A stretch of DNA of 55,015 nt. It comes from Strigamia acuminata (taxonomy: Eukaryota; Arthropoda; Chilopoda; Geophilomorpha; Linotaeniidae). Under the pieces are notes generated by a model. That model was not told the DNA's origin. It did not search any database and saw nothing but the letters and a program-made list of their open reading frames with translations. Of the stretch, positions 32,001 through 47,582 are shown piece by piece. Where the stretch lies: the NCBI GenBank assembly GCA_949358305.1, contig CASHSZ010000134.1:1-55015 (forward strand), read 5' to 3'. Position 1 is the first letter of the stretch. Every line of letters begins with the position of its first letter. A program made the translations under genes and the position numbers.

Positions 32001-35000
32001 CCGACTCTGTCGTCTGCACGACCTCCAAGACCGTTTTAGGGTTAATTTGAGTCAAATAATTCATTCTGGGGGTTGTTTTGGGTTTTTTACAAGTGTGTTT
32101 TTGTAGTTTTTATTGGTTTCAAACATTGTCAATTCTTTATACAAGTGTAACTTTCATTTCTCTGTATTTTGAGAACTTTGCATTGCAGCAAAGTTCATTT
32201 CTTGCCCCTTAATTATTGTGTAATTGTTGGTTTTCAAGCCCGTTTTTTAACAATAACTTTATTTGAAGTGCCTATTGTTTCAGGCACGTGCTTCCACGTG
32301 CCTTTTATTGTTGAGCAATTTCTTGGGCAGTTGCGCTCCTGTTGCTAGCATTGCCGCGCGTTCTCCGCGCGCGTACTCGCGTTTCGCATCACACACATTC
32401 GGATTCGATGGCATATCGCGGCGGCACATTGTGCGGCATAGCGCGGCACGTTGCAATTGCTAATGCTACGGTCGACGGCGATTCGCATGCGCTATCCGCT
32501 GCATCAAACCCCAAATACCGATAAAAAATCGCAGAAAACACTAATCCCGACCCAAAAACCGCCAAAATTACCCTCAACACACGCCAACAACCTTCCACCA
32601 CTTAAATTACACCGGAAAAAAACAATTTCAAACCGAAAAATCAACAAAAAAGGCCAAAAAAATATTGCAAACAAAGAGAAAAGATCAATTATCGAGGCAA
32701 ATCCCCACCACAAAACAACGCATCGCCGGTATACACTTAAGCGTACAGTGCACAACACTACTGTTTATTTTCAATGATCCAATAAATAAAATTTGAAACA
32801 AAGTTGAGTGGAATTGTACGTTTCTTGTATATTAAAGTTTTTATTTTGTTTGTTTACACTTAATTTTTTTTTTCCATCATAGAATGGCGACTCGATACTT
32901 TTGTAGCTCGAATTCACTTCGTAAACGTGGTCGGTGTTCATCACGCGTCAATGCGCTCGTGCAATAGTATAGGCGCGCATACGATTTGATGCGCGCAAAA
33001 CTTGCAAAACTTGCACGGAATTTGGGCAATTTTTGACAAATTTCAGCAGATTTTTGCCTGTATTTGACAAAGTTCAGAAGATTTTTGCCTATATTTGACA
33101 AATTTCAGAAGATTTCCTCAATCCTCAAACATTTGCTGAAATTTCTCATAAAATTTCAAAAATTAATTGAAATTTGTCTGAAATTTGTCTGGAATTTGTC
33201 AAATATTGTCAAAAATCCGTGGAAATTTGTCAAATACTGGCAAAAATCCATGTAAATTTGTCAAAAATTGCCATAATTCGGTGCAAATTGTGTTAGATAT
33301 TGGAAAAATTTATTTTAACGCTTCCAACGCGCCAGTAAATCGCGCGTGCACACGCATGGATTTTTCGTCATAGTTGGATGCGCGCAAACCTCACGTAACT
33401 TGTGCCAAAATTTGGCAATTTTTGACAAATTTCAGCAGATTTTTGCCAGTATTTGACAAATTTCCACTGATTTTTGACAATATTTGACCCAACAACTGCG
33501 CCACGTTCCAGGTGCCGGTTTAGGCATTTTAGACCCGTTTTAGACCGTTTTAGATGGCGAAAACGTTCTCTCCATCATTTTCTACCCCTGGGTGAGGTTT
33601 TCAGCGTTCATGATTGATGAAAAAGCTGTTTTCTAACTAGCTGTCCCATTGCTAGTTTTGGCGTCAGGTTTTAGCAACCTTCCGATCCGACTCTGTCGTC
33701 TGCACGACCTCCAAGACCGTTTTAGGGTTAATTTGAGTCAAATAATTCATTCTGGGGGTTGTTTTGGGTTTTTTACAAGTGTGTTTTTGTAGTTTTTATT
33801 GGTTTCAAACATTGTCAATTCTTTATACAAGTGTAACTTTCATTTCTCTGTATTTTGAGAACTTTGCATTGCAGCAAAGTTCATTTCTTGCCCCTTAATT
33901 ATTGTGTAATTGTTGGTTTTCAAGCCCGTTTTTTAACAATAACTTTATTTGAAGTGCCTATTGTTTCAGGCACGTGCTTCCACGTGCCTTTTATTGTTGA
34001 GCAATTTCTTGGGCAGTTGCGCTCCTGTTGCTAGCATTGCCGCGCGTTCTCCGCGCGCGTACTCGCGTTTCGCATCACACACATTCGGATTCGATGGCAT
34101 ATCGCGGCGGCACATTGTGCGGCATAGCGCGGCACGTTGCAATTGCTAATGCTACGGTCGACGGCGATTCGCATGCGCTATCCGCTGCATCAAACCCCAA
34201 ATACCGATAAAAAATCGCAGAAAACACTAATCCCGACCCAAAAACCGCCAAAATTACCCTCAACACACGCCAACAACCTTCCACCACTTAAATTACACCG
34301 GAAAAAAACAATTTCAAACCGAAAAATCAACAAAAAAGGCCAAAAAAATATTGCAAACAAAGAGAAAAGATCAATTATCGAGGCAAATCCCCACCACAAA
34401 ACAACGCATCGCCGGTATACACTTAAGCGTACAGTGCACAACACTACTGTTTATTTTCAATGATCCAATAAATAAAATTTGAAACAAAGTTGAGTGGAAT
34501 TGTACGTTTCTTGTATATTAAAGTTTTTATTTTGTTTGTTTACACTTAATTTTTTTTTTCCATCATAGAATGGCGACTCGATACTTTTGTAGCTCGAATT
34601 CACTTCGTAAACGTGGTCGGTGTTCATCACGCGTCAATGCGCTCGTGCAATAGTATAGGCGCGCATACGATTTGATGCGCGCAAAACTTGCAAAACTTGC
34701 ACGGAATTTGGGCAATTTTTGACAAATTTCAGCAGATTTTTGCCTGTATTTGACAAATTTCAGAAGATTTTTGCCTATATTTGACAAATTTCAGAAGATT
34801 TCCTCAATCCTCAAACATTTGCTGAAATTTCTCATAAAATTTCAAAAATTAATTGAAATTTGTCTGAAATTTGTCTGGAATTTGTCAAATATTGTCAAAA
34901 ATCCGTGGAAATTTGTCAAATACTGGCAAAAATCCATGTAAATTTGTCAAAAATTGCCATAATTCGGTGCAAATTGTGTTAGATATTGGAAAAATTTATT

Positions 35001-38000
35001 TTAACGCTTCCAACGCGCCAGTAAATCGCGCGTGCACACGCATGGATTTTTCGTCATAGTTGGATGCGCGCAAACCTCACGTAACTTGCGCCAAAATTTG
35101 GCAATTTTTGACAAATTTCAGCAGATTTTTGCCAGTATTTGACAAATTTCCACTGATTTTTGACAATATTTGACCCAACAACTGCGCCACGTTCCAGGTG
35201 CCGGTTTAGGCATTTTAGACCCGTTTTAGACCGTTTTAGATGGCGAAAACGTTCTCTCCATCATTTTCTACCCCTGGGTGAGGTTTTCAGCGTTCATGAT
35301 TGATGAAAAAGCTGTTTTCTAACTAGCTGTCCCATTGCTAGTTTTGGCGTCAGGCTTTAGCAACCTTCCGATCCGACTCTGTCGTCTGCACGACCTCCAA
35401 GACCGTTTTAGGGTTAATTTGAGTCAAATAATTCATTCTGGGGGTTGTTTTGGGTTTTTTACAAGTGTGTTTTTGTAGTTTTTATTGGTTTCAAACATTG
35501 TCAATTCTTTATACAAGTGTAACTTTCATTTCTCTGTATTTTGAGAACTTTGCATTGCAGCAAAGTTCATTTCTTGCCCCTTAATTATTGTGTAATTGTT
35601 GGTTTTCAAGCCCGTTTTTTAACAATAACTTTATTTGAAGTGCCTATTGTTTCAGGCACGTGCTTCCACGTGCCTTTTATTGTTGAGCAATTTCTTGGGC
35701 AGTTGCGCTCCTGTTGCTAGCATTGCCGCGCGTTCTCCGCGCGCGTACTCGCGTTTCGCATCACACACATTCGGATTCGATGGCATATCGCGGCGGCACA
35801 TTGTGTGGCATAGCGCGGCACGTTGCAATTGCTAATGCTACGGTCGACGGCGATTCGCATGCGCTATCCGCTGCATCAAACCCCAAATACCGATAAAAAA
35901 TCGCAGAAAACACTAATCCCGACCCAAAAACCGCCAAAATTACCCTCAACACACGCCAACAACCTTCCACCACTTAAATTACACCGGAAAAAAACAATTT
36001 CAAACCGAAAAATCAACAAAAAAGGCCAAAAAAATATTGCAAACAAAGAGAAAAGATCAATTATCGAGGCAAATCCCCACCACAAAACAACGCATCGCCG
36101 GTATACACTTAAGCGTACAGTGCACAACACTACTGTTTATTTTCAATGATCCAATAAATAAAATTTGAAACAAAGTTGAGTGGAATTGTACGTTTCTTGT
36201 ATATTAAAGTTTTTATTTTGTTTGTTTACACTTAATTTTTTTTTTCCATCATAGAATGGCGACTCGATACTTTTGTAGCTCGAATTCACTTCGTAAACGT
36301 GGTCGGTGTTCATCACGCGTCAATGCGCTCGTGCAATAGTATAGGCGCGCATACGATTTGATGCGCGCAAAACTTGCAAAACTTGCACGGAATTTGGGCA
36401 ATTTTTGACAAATTTCAGCAGATTTTTGCCTGTATTTGACAAATTTCAGAAGATTTTTGCCTATATTTGACAAATTTCAGAAGATTTCCTCAATCCTCAA
36501 ACATTTGCTGAAATTTCTCATAAAATTTCAAAAATTAATTGAAATTTGTCTGAAATTTGTCTGGAATTTGTCAAATATTGTCAAAAATCCGTGGAAATTT
36601 GTCAAATACTGGCAAAAATCCATGTAAATTTGTCAAAAATTGCCATAATTCGGTGCAAATTGTGTTAGATATTGGAAAAATTTATTTTAACGCTTCCAAC
36701 GCGCCAGTAAATCGCGCGTGCACACGCATGGATTTTTCGTCATAGTTGGATGCGCGCAAACCTCACGTAACTTGCGCCAAAATTTGGCAATTTTTGACAA
36801 ATTTCAGCAGATTTTTGCCAGTATTTGACAAATTTCCACTGATTTTTGACAATATTTGACCCAACAACTGCGCCACGTTCCAGGCGCCGGTTTAGGCATT
36901 TTAGACCCGTTTTAGACCGTTTTAGATGGCGAAAACGTTCTCTCCATCATTTTCTACCCCTGGGTGAGGTTTTCAGCGTTCATGATTGATGAAAAAGCTG
37001 TTTTCTAACTAGCTGTCCCATTGCTAGTTTTGGCGTCAGGTTTTAGCAACCTTCCGATCCGACTCTGTCGTCTGCACGACCTCCAAGACCGTTTTAGGGT
37101 TAATTTGAGTCAAATAATTCATTCTGGGGGTTGTTTTGGGTTTTTTACAAGTGTGTTTTTGTAGTTTTTATTGGTTTCAAACATTGTCAATTCTTTATAC
37201 AAGTGTAACTTTCATTTCTCTGTATTTTGAGAACTTTGCATTGCAGCAAAGTTCATTTCTTGCCCCTTAATTATTGTGTAATTGTTGGTTTTCAAGCCCG
37301 TTTTTTAACAATAACTTTATTTGAAGTGCCTATTGTTTCAGGCACGTGCCTTTTATTGTTGAGCAATTTCTTGGGCAGTTGCGCTCCTGTTGCTAGCATT
37401 GCCGCGCGTTCTCCGCGCGCGTACTCGCGTTTCGCATCACACACATTCGGATTCGATGGCATATCGCGGCGGCACATTGTGTGGCATAGCGCGGCACGTT
37501 GCAATTGCTAATGCTACGGTCGACGGCGATTCGCATGCGCTATCCGCTGCATCAAACCCCAAATACCGATAAAAAATCGCAGAAAACACTAATCCCGACC
37601 CAAAAACCGCCAAAATTACCCTCAACACACGCCAACAACCTTCCACCACTTAAATTACACCGGAAAAAAACAATTTCAAACCGAAAAATCAACAAAAAAG
37701 GCCAAAAAAATATTGCAAACAAAGAGAAAAGATCAATTATCGAGGCAAATCCCCACCACAAAACAACGCATCGCCGGTATACACTTAAGCGTACAGTGCA
37801 CAACACTACTGTTTATTTTCAATGATCCAATAAATAAAATTTGAAACAAAGTTGAGTGGAATTGTACGTTTCTTGTATATTAAAGTTTTTATTTTGTTTG
37901 TTTACACTTAATTTTTTTTTTCCATCATAGAATGGCGACTCGATACTTTTGTAGCTCGAATTCACTTCGTAAACGTGGTCGGTGTTCATCACGCGTCAAT

Positions 38001-41000
38001 GCGCTCGTGCAATAGTATAGGCGCGCATACGATTTGATGCGCGCAAAACTTGCAAAACTTGCACGGAATTTGGGCAATTTTTGACAAATTTCAGCAGATT
38101 TTTGCCTGTATTTGACAAATTTCAGAAGATTTTTGCCTATATTTGACAAATTTCAGAAGATTTCCTCAATCCTCAAACATTTGCTGAAATTTCTCATAAA
38201 ATTTCAAAAATTAATTGAAATTTGTCTGAAATTTGTCTGGAATTTGTCAAATATTGTCAAAAATCCGTGGAAATTTGTCAAATACTGGCAAAAATCCATG
38301 TAAATTTGTCAAAAATTGCCATAATTCGGTGCAAATTGTGTTAGATATTGGAAAAATTTATTTTAACGCTTCCAACGCGCCAGTAAATCGCGCGTGCACA
38401 CGCATGGATTTTTCGTCATAGTTGGATGCGCGCAAACCTCACGTAACTTGCGCCAAAATTTGGCAATTTTTGACAAATTTCAGCAGATTTTTGCCAGTAT
38501 TTGACAAATTTCCACTGATTTTTGACAATATTTGACCCAACAACTGCGCCACGTTCCAGGCGCCGGTTTAGGCATTTTAGACCCGTTTTAGACCGTTTTA
38601 GATGGCGAAAACGTTCTCTCCATCATTTTCTACCCCTGGGTGAGGTTTTCAGCGTTCATGATTGATGAAAAAGCTGTTTTCTAACTAGCTGTCCCATTGC
38701 TAGTTTTGGCGTCAGGTTTTAGCAACCTTCCGATCCGACTCTGTCGTCTGCACGACCTCCAAGACCGTTTTAGGGTTAATTTGAGTCAAATAATTCATTC
38801 TGGGGGTTGTTTTGGGTTTTTTACAAGTGTGTTTTTGTAGTTTTTATTGGTTTCAAACATTGTCAATTCTTTATACAAGTGTAACTTTCATTTCTCTGTA
38901 TTTTGAGAACTTTGCATTGCAGCAAAGTTCATTTCTTGCCCCTTAATTATTGTGTAATTGTTGGTTTTCAAGCCCGTTTTTTAACAATAACTTTATTTGA
39001 AGTGCCTATTGTTTCAGGCACGTGCCTTTTATTGTTGAGCAATTTCTTGGGCAGTTGCGCTCCTGTTGCTAGCATTGCCGCGCGTTCTCCGCGCGCGTAC
39101 TCGCGTTTCGCATCACACACATTCGGATTCGATGGCATATCGCGGCGGCACATTGTGTGGCATAGCGCGGCACGTTGCAATTGCTAATGCTACGGTCGAC
39201 GGCGATTCGCATGCGCTATCCGCTGCATCAAACCCCAAATACCGATAAAAAATCGCAGAAAACACTAATCCCGACCCAAAAACCGCCAAAATTACCCTCA
39301 ACACACGCCAACAACCTTCCACCACTTAAATTACACCGGAAAAAAACAATTTCAAACCGAAAAATCAACAAAAAAGGCCAAAAAAATATTGCAAACAAAG
39401 AGAAAAGATCAATTATCGAGGCAAATCCCCACCACAAAACAACGCATCGCCGGTATACACTTAAGCGTACAGTGCACAACACTACTGTTTATTTTCAATG
39501 ATCCAATAAATAAAATTTGAAACAAAGTTGAGTGGAATTGTACGTTTCTTGTATATTAAAGTTTTTATTTTGTTTGTTTACACTTAATTTTTTTTTTCCA
39601 TCATAGAATGGCGACTCGATACTTTTGTAGCTCGAATTCACTTCGTAAACGTGGTCGGTGTTCATCACGCGTCAATGCGCTCGTGCAATAGTATAGGCGC
39701 GCATACGATTTGATGCGCGCAAAACTTGCAAAACTTGCACGGAATTTGGGCAATTTTTGACAAATTTCAGCAGATTTTTGCCTGTATTTGACAAAGTTCA
39801 GAAGATTTTTGCCTATATTTGACAAATTTCAGAAGATTTCCTCAATCCTCAAACATTTGCTGAAATTTCTCATAAAATTTCAAAAATTAATTGAAATTTG
39901 TCTGAAATTTGTCTGGAATTTGTCAAATATTGTCAAAAATCCGTGGAAATTTGTCAAATACTGGCAAAAATCCATGTAAATTTGTCAAAAATTGCCATAA
40001 TTCGGTGCAAATTGTGTTAGATATTGGAAAAATTTATTTTAACGCTTCCAACGCGCCAGTAAATCGCGCGTGCACACGCATGGATTTTTCGTCATAGTTG
40101 GATGCGCGCAAACCTCACGTAACTTGTGCCAAAATTTGGCAATTTTTGACAAATTTCAGCAGATTTTTGCCAGTATTTGACAAATTTCCACTGATTTTTG
40201 ACAATATTTGACCCAACAACTGCGCCACGTTCCAGGTGCCGGTTTAGGCATTTTAGACCCGTTTTAGACCGTTTTAGATGGCGAAAACGTTCTCTCCATC
40301 ATTTTCTACCCCTGGGTGAGGTTTTCAGCGTTCATGATTGATGAAAAAGCTGTTTTCTAACTAGCTGTCCCATTGCTAGTTTTGGCGTCAGGTTTTAGCA
40401 ACCTTCCGATCCGACTCTGTCGTCTGCACGACCTCCAAGACCGTTTTAGGGTTAATTTGAGTCAAATAATTCATTCTGGGGGTTGTTTTGGGTTTTTTAC
40501 AAGTGTGTTTTTGTAGTTTTTATTGGTTTCAAACATTGTCAATTCTTTATACAAGTGTAACTTTCATTTCTCTGTATTTTGAGAACTTTGCATTGCAGCA
40601 AAGTTCATTTCTTGCCCCTTAATTATTGTGTAATTGTTGGTTTTCAAGCCCGTTTTTTAACAATAACTTTATTTGAAGTGCCTATTGTTTCAGGCACGTG
40701 CTTCCACGTGCCTTTTATTGTTGAGCAATTTCTTGGGCAGTTGCGCTCCTGTTGCTAGCATTGCCGCGCGTTCTCCGCGCGCGTACTCGCGTTTCGCATC
40801 ACACACATTCGGATTCGATGGCATATCGCGGCGGCACATTGTGCGGCATAGCGCGGCACGTTGCAATTGCTAATGCTACGGTCGACGGCGATTCGCATGC
40901 GCTATCCGCTGCATCAAACCCCAAATACCGATAAAAAATCGCAGAAAACACTAATCCCGACCCAAAAACCGCCAAAATTACCCTCAACACACGCCAACAA

Positions 41001-44000
41001 CCTTCCACCACTTAAATTACACCGGAAAAAAACAATTTCAAACCGAAAAATCAACAAAAAAGGCCAAAAAAATATTGCAAACAAAGAGAAAAGATCAATT
41101 ATCGAGGCAAATCCCCACCACAAAACAACGCATCGCCGGTATACACTTAAGCGTACAGTGCACAACACTACTGTTTATTTTCAATGATCCAATAAATAAA
41201 ATTTGAAACAAAGTTGAGTGGAATTGTACGTTTCTTGTATATTAAAGTTTTTATTTTGTTTGTTTACACTTAATTTTTTTTTTCCATCATAGAATGGCGA
41301 CTCGATACTTTTGTAGCTCGAATTCACTTCGTAAACGTGGTCGGTGTTCATCACGCGTCAATGCGCTCGTGCAATAGTATAGGCGCGCATACGATTTGAT
41401 GCGCGCAAAACTTGCAAAACTTGCACGGAATTTGGGCAATTTTTGACAAATTTCAGCAGATTTTTGCCTGTATTTGACAAATTTCAGAAGATTTTTGCCT
41501 ATATTTGACAAATTTCAGAAGATTTCCTCAATCCTCAAACATTTGCTGAAATTTCTCATAAAATTTCAAAAATTAATTGAAATTTGTCTGAAATTTGTCT
41601 GGAATTTGTCAAATATTGTCAAAAATCCGTGGAAATTTGTCAAATACTGGCAAAAATCCATGTAAATTTGTCAAAAATTGCCATAATTCGGTGCAAATTG
41701 TGTTAGATATTGGAAAAATTTATTTTAACGCTTCCAACGCGCCAGTAAATCGCGCGTGCACACGCATGGATTTTTCGTCATAGTTGGATGCGCGCAAACC
41801 TCACGTAACTTGCGCCAAAATTTGGCAATTTTTGACAAATTTCAGCAGATTTTTGCCAGTATTTGACAAATTTCCACTGATTTTTGACAATATTTGACCC
41901 AACAACTGCGCCACGTTCCAGGCGCCGGTTTAGGCATTTTAGACCCGTTTTAGACCGTTTTAGATGGCGAAAACGTTCTCTCCATCATTTTCTACCCCTG
42001 GGTGAGGTTTTCAGCGTTCATGATTGATGAAAAAGCTGTTTTCTAACTAGCTGTCCCATTGCTAGTTTTGGCGTCAGGTTTTAGCAACCTTCCGATCCGA
42101 CTCTGTCGTCTGCACGACCTCCAAGACCGTTTTAGGGTTAATTTGAGTCAAATAATTCATTCTGGGGGTTGTTTTGGGTTTTTTACAAGTGTGTTTTTGT
42201 AGTTTTTATTGGTTTCAAACATTGTCAATTCTTTATACAAGTGTAACTTTCATTTCTCTGTATTTTGAGAACTTTGCATTGCAGCAAAGTTCATTTCTTG
42301 CCCCTTAATTATTGTGTAATTGTTGGTTTTCAAGCCCGTTTTTTAACAATAACTTTATTTGAAGTGCCTATTGTTTCAGGCACGTGCCTTTTATTGTTGA
42401 GCAATTTCTTGGGCAGTTGCGCTCCTGTTGCTAGCATTGCCGCGCGTTCTCCGCGCGCGTACTCGCGTTTCGCATCACACACATTCGGATTCGATGGCAT
42501 ATCGCGGCGGCACATTGTGTGGCATAGCGCGGCACGTTGCAATTGCTAATGCTACGGTCGACGGCGATTCGCATGCGCTATCCGCTGCATCAAACCCCAA
42601 ATACCGATAAAAAATCGCAGAAAACACTAATCCCGACCCAAAAACCGCCAAAATTACCCTCAACACACGCCAACAACCTTCCACCACTTAAATTACACCG
42701 GAAAAAAACAATTTCAAACCGAAAAATCAACAAAAAAGGCCAAAAAAATATTGCAAACAAAGAGAAAAGATCAATTATCGAGGCAAATCCCCACCACAAA
42801 ACAACGCATCGCCGGTATACACTTAAGCGTACAGTGCACAACACTACTGTTTATTTTCAATGATCCAATAAATAAAATTTGAAACAAAGTTGAGTGGAAT
42901 TGTACGTTTCTTGTATATTAAAGTTTTTATTTTGTTTGTTTACACTTAATTTTTTTTTTCCATCATAGAATGGCGACTCGATACTTTTGTAGCTCGAATT
43001 CACTTCGTAAACGTGGTCGGTGTTCATCACGCGTCAATGCGCTCGTGCAATAGTATAGGCGCGCATACGATTTGATGCGCGCAAAACTTGCAAAACTTGC
43101 ACGGAATTTGGGCAATTTTTGACAAATTTCAGCAGATTTTTGCCTGTATTTGACAAATTTCAGAAGATTTTTGCCTATATTTGACAAATTTCAGAAGATT
43201 TCCTCAATCCTCAAACATTTGCTGAAATTTCTCATAAAATTTCAAAAATTAATTGAAATTTGTCTGAAATTTGTCTGGAATTTGTCAAATATTGTCAAAA
43301 ATCCGTGGAAATTTGTCAAATACTGGCAAAAATCCATGTAAATTTGTCAAAAATTGCCATAATTCGGTGCAAATTGTGTTAGATATTGGAAAAATTTATT
43401 TTAACGCTTCCAACGCGCCAGTAAATCGCGCGTGCACACGCATGGATTTTTCGTCATAGTTGGATGCGCGCAAACCTCACGTAACTTGCGCCAAAATTTG
43501 GCAATTTTTGACAAATTTCAGCAGATTTTTGCCAGTATTTGACAAATTTCCACTGATTTTTGACAATATTTGACCCAACAACTGCGCCACGTTCCAGGCG
43601 CCGGTTTAGGCATTTTAGACCCGTTTTAGACCGTTTTAGATGGCGAAAACGTTCTCTCCATCATTTTCTACCCCTGGGTGAGGTTTTCAGCGTTCATGAT
43701 TGATGAAAAAGCTGTTTTCTAACTAGCTGTCCCATTGCTAGTTTTGGCGTCAGGTTTTAGCAACCTTCCGATCCGACTCTGTCGTCTGCACGACCTCCAA
43801 GACCGTTTTAGGGTTAATTTGAGTCAAATAATTCATTCTGGGGGTTGTTTTGGGTTTTTTACAAGTGTGTTTTTGTAGTTTTTATTGGTTTCAAACATTG
43901 TCAATTCTTTATACAAGTGTAACTTTCATTTCTCTGTATTTTGAGAACTTTGCATTGCAGCAAAGTTCATTTCTTGCCCCTTAATTATTGTGTAATTGTT

Positions 44001-47000
44001 GGTTTTCAAGCCCGTTTTTTAACAATAACTTTATTTGAAGTGCCTATTGTTTCAGGCACGTGCCTTTTATTGTTGAGCAATTTCTTGGGCAGTTGCGCTC
44101 CTGTTGCTAGCATTGCCGCGCGTTCTCCGCGCGCGTACTCGCGTTTCGCATCACACACATTCGGATTCGATGGCATATCGCGGCGGCACATTGTGCGGCA
44201 TAGCGCGGCACGTTGCAATTGCTAATGCTACGGTCGACGGCGATTCGCATGCGCTATCCGCTGCATCAAACCCCAAATACCGATAAAAAATCGCAGAAAA
44301 CACTAATCCCGACCCAAAAACCGCCAAAATTACCCTCAACACACGCCAACAACCTTCCACCACTTAAATTACACCGGAAAAAAACAATTTCAAACCGAAA
44401 AATCAACAAAAAAGGCCAAAAAAATATTGCAAACAAAGAGAAAAGATCAATTATCGAGGCAAATCCCCACCACAAAACAACGCATCGCCGGTATACACTT
44501 AAGCGTACAGTGCACAACACTACTGTTTATTTTCAATGATCCAATAAATAAAATTTGAAACAAAGTTGAGTGGAATTGTACGTTTCTTGTATATTAAAGT
44601 TTTTATTTTGTTTGTTTACACTTAATTTTTTTTTTCCATCATAGAATGGCGACTCGATACTTTTGTAGCTCGAATTCACTTCGTAAACGTGGTCGGTGTT
44701 CATCACGCGTCAATGCGCTCGTGCAATAGTATAGGCGCGCATACGATTTGATGCGCGCAAAACTTGCAAAACTTGCACGGAATTTGGGCAATTTTTGACA
44801 AATTTCAGCAGATTTTTGCCTGTATTTGACAAATTTCAGAAGATTTTTGCCTATATTTGACAAATTTCAGAAGATTTCCTCAATCCTCAAACATTTGCTG
44901 AAATTTCTCATAAAATTTCAAAAATTAATTGAAATTTGTCTGAAATTTGTCTGGAATTTGTCAAATATTGTCAAAAATCCGTGGAAATTTGTCAAATACT
45001 GGCAAAAATCCATGTAAATTTGTCAAAAATTGCCATAATTCGGTGCAAATTGTGTTAGATATTGGAAAAATTTATTTTAACGCTTCCAACGCGCCAGTAA
45101 ATCGCGCGTGCACACGCATGGATTTTTCGTCATAGTTGGATGCGCGCAAACCTCACGTAACTTGCGCCAAAATTTGGCAATTTTTGACAAATTTCAGCAG
45201 ATTTTTGCCAGTATTTGACAAATTTCCACTGATTTTTGACAATATTTGACCCAACAACTGCGCCACGTTCCAGGCGCCGGTTTAGGCATTTTAGACCCGT
45301 TTTAGACCGTTTTAGATGGCGAAAACGTTCTCTCCATCATTTTCTACCCCTGGGTGAGGTTTTCAGCGTTCATGATTGATGAAAAAGCTGTTTTCTAACT
45401 AGCTGTCCCATTGCTAGTTTTGGCGTCAGGTTTTAGCAACCTTCCGATCCGACTCTGTCGTCTGCACGACCTCCAAGACCGTTTTAGGGTTAATTTGAGT
45501 CAAATAATTCATTCTGGGGGTTGTTTTGGGTTTTTTACAAGTGTGTTTTTGTAGTTTTTATTGGTTTCAAACATTGTCAATTCTTTATACAAGTGTAACT
45601 TTCATTTCTCTGTATTTTGAGAACTTTGCATTGCAGCAAAGTTCATTTCTTGCCCCTTAATTATTGTGTAATTGTTGGTTTTCAAGCCCGTTTTTTAACA
45701 ATAACTTTATTTGAAGTGCCTATTGTTTCAGGCACGTGCCTTTTATTGTTGAGCAATTTCTTGGGCAGTTGCGCTCCTGTTGCTAGCATTGCCGCGCGTT
45801 CTCCGCGCGCGTACTCGCGTTTCGCATCACACACATTCGGATTCGATGGCATATCGCGGCGGCACATTGTGTGGCATAGCGCGGCACGTTGCAATTGCTA
45901 ATGCTACGGTCGACGGCGATTCGCATGCGCTATCCGCTGCATCAAACCCCAAATACCGATAAAAAATCGCAGAAAACACTAATCCCGACCCAAAAACCGC
46001 CAAAATTACCCTCAACACACGCCAACAACCTTCCACCACTTAAATTACACCGGAAAAAAACAATTTCAAACCGAAAAATCAACAAAAAAGGCCAAAAAAA
46101 TATTGCAAACAAAGAGAAAAGATCAATTATCGAGGCAAATCCCCACCACAAAACAACGCATCGCCGGTATACACTTAAGCGTACAGTGCACAACACTACT
46201 GTTTATTTTCAATGATCCAATAAATAAAATTTGAAACAAAGTTGAGTGGAATTGTACGTTTCTTGTATATTAAAGTTTTTATTTTGTTTGTTTACACTTA
46301 ATTTTTTTTTTCCATCATAGAATGGCGACTCGATACTTTTGTAGCTCGAATTCACTTCGTAAACGTGGTCGGTGTTCATCACGCGTCAATGCGCTCGTGC
46401 AATAGTATAGGCGCGCATACGATTTGATGCGCGCAAAACTTGCAAAACTTGCACGGAATTTGGGCAATTTTTGACAAATTTCAGCAGATTTTTGCCTGTA
46501 TTTGACAAATTTCAGAAGATTTTTGCCTATATTTGACAAATTTCAGAAGATTTCCTCAATCCTCAAACATTTGCTGAAATTTCTCATAAAATTTCAAAAA
46601 TTAATTGAAATTTGTCTGAAATTTGTCTGGAATTTGTCAAATATTGTCAAAAATCCGTGGAAATTTGTCAAATACTGGCAAAAATCCATGTAAATTTGTC
46701 AAAAATTGCCATAATTCGGTGCAAATTGTGTTAGATATTGGAAAAATTTATTTTAACGCTTCCAACGCGCCAGTAAATCGCGCGTGCACACGCATGGATT
46801 TTTCGTCATAGTTGGATGCGCGCAAACCTCACGTAACTTGCGCCAAAATTTGGCAATTTTTGACAAATTTCAGCAGATTTTTGCCAGTATTTGACAAATT
46901 TCCACTGATTTTTGACAATATTTGACCCAACAACTGCGCCACGTTCCAGGCGCCGGTTTAGGCATTTTAGACCCGTTTTAGACCGTTTTAGATGGCGAAA

Positions 47001-47582
47001 ACGTTCTCTCCATCATTTTCTACCCCTGGGTGAGGTTTTCAGCGTTCATAATTGATGAAAAAGCTGTTTTCTAACTAGCTGTCCCATTGCTAGTTTTGGC
47101 GTCAGGTTTTAGCAACCTTCCGATCCGACTCTGTCGTCTGCACGACCTCCAAGACCGTTTTAGGGTTAATTTGAGTCAAATAATTCATTCTGGGTGTTGT
47201 TTTGGGTTTTTTACAAGTGTGTTTTTGTAGTTTTTATTGGTTTCAAACATTGTCAATTCTTTATACAAGTGTAACTTTCATTTCTCTGTATTTTGAGAAC
47301 TTTGCATTGCAGCAAAGTTCATTTCTTGCCCCTTAATTATTGTGTAATTGTTGGTTTTCAAGCCCGTTTTTTAACAATAACTTTATTTGAAGTGCCTATT
47401 GTTTCAGGCACGTGCTTCCACGTGCCTTTTATTGTTGAGCAATTTCTTGGGCAGTTGCGCTCCTGTTGCTAGCATTGCCGCGCGTTCTCCGCGCGCGTAC
47501 TCGCGCGTTTCGCATCACACACATTCGGGTTCAATGGCCTATCGCGGCGGCACATTGTGTGGCATAGCGCGGCACGTTGCAA
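29095..47582 (+). repeat. Satellite array B, eleven ~1.68-kb units head to tail
   Basis: Units start at 29095, 30771, 32457, 34143, 35829, 37505, 39181, 40867, 42543, 44219 and 45895. With the classes defined for array A, the order is alpha-beta-beta-gamma-alpha-alpha-beta-alpha-delta-alpha-terminal. The first unit carries the ACCGATCAAAAATCG variant of the block-edge units instead of the interior ACCGATAAAAAATCG. Beta units share three linked markers, the 10-bp insert and the TTGTGCGGC variant each time, so classes behave as haplotypes. No indels of the kind seen at the window start occur here. Confidence 0.97.
45895..47582 (+). repeat. Terminal unit of array B, next to FB2
   Basis: Shares with the array A terminal unit the ATAATTG change (A at 47050), GGGTGTTG, the 10-bp insert, the two extra bases in GCGCGTTTCGC, and GGGTTCAATGGCC. 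It keeps interior bases at the three sites equivalent to 12828, 13036 and 13388. Confidence 0.9.
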
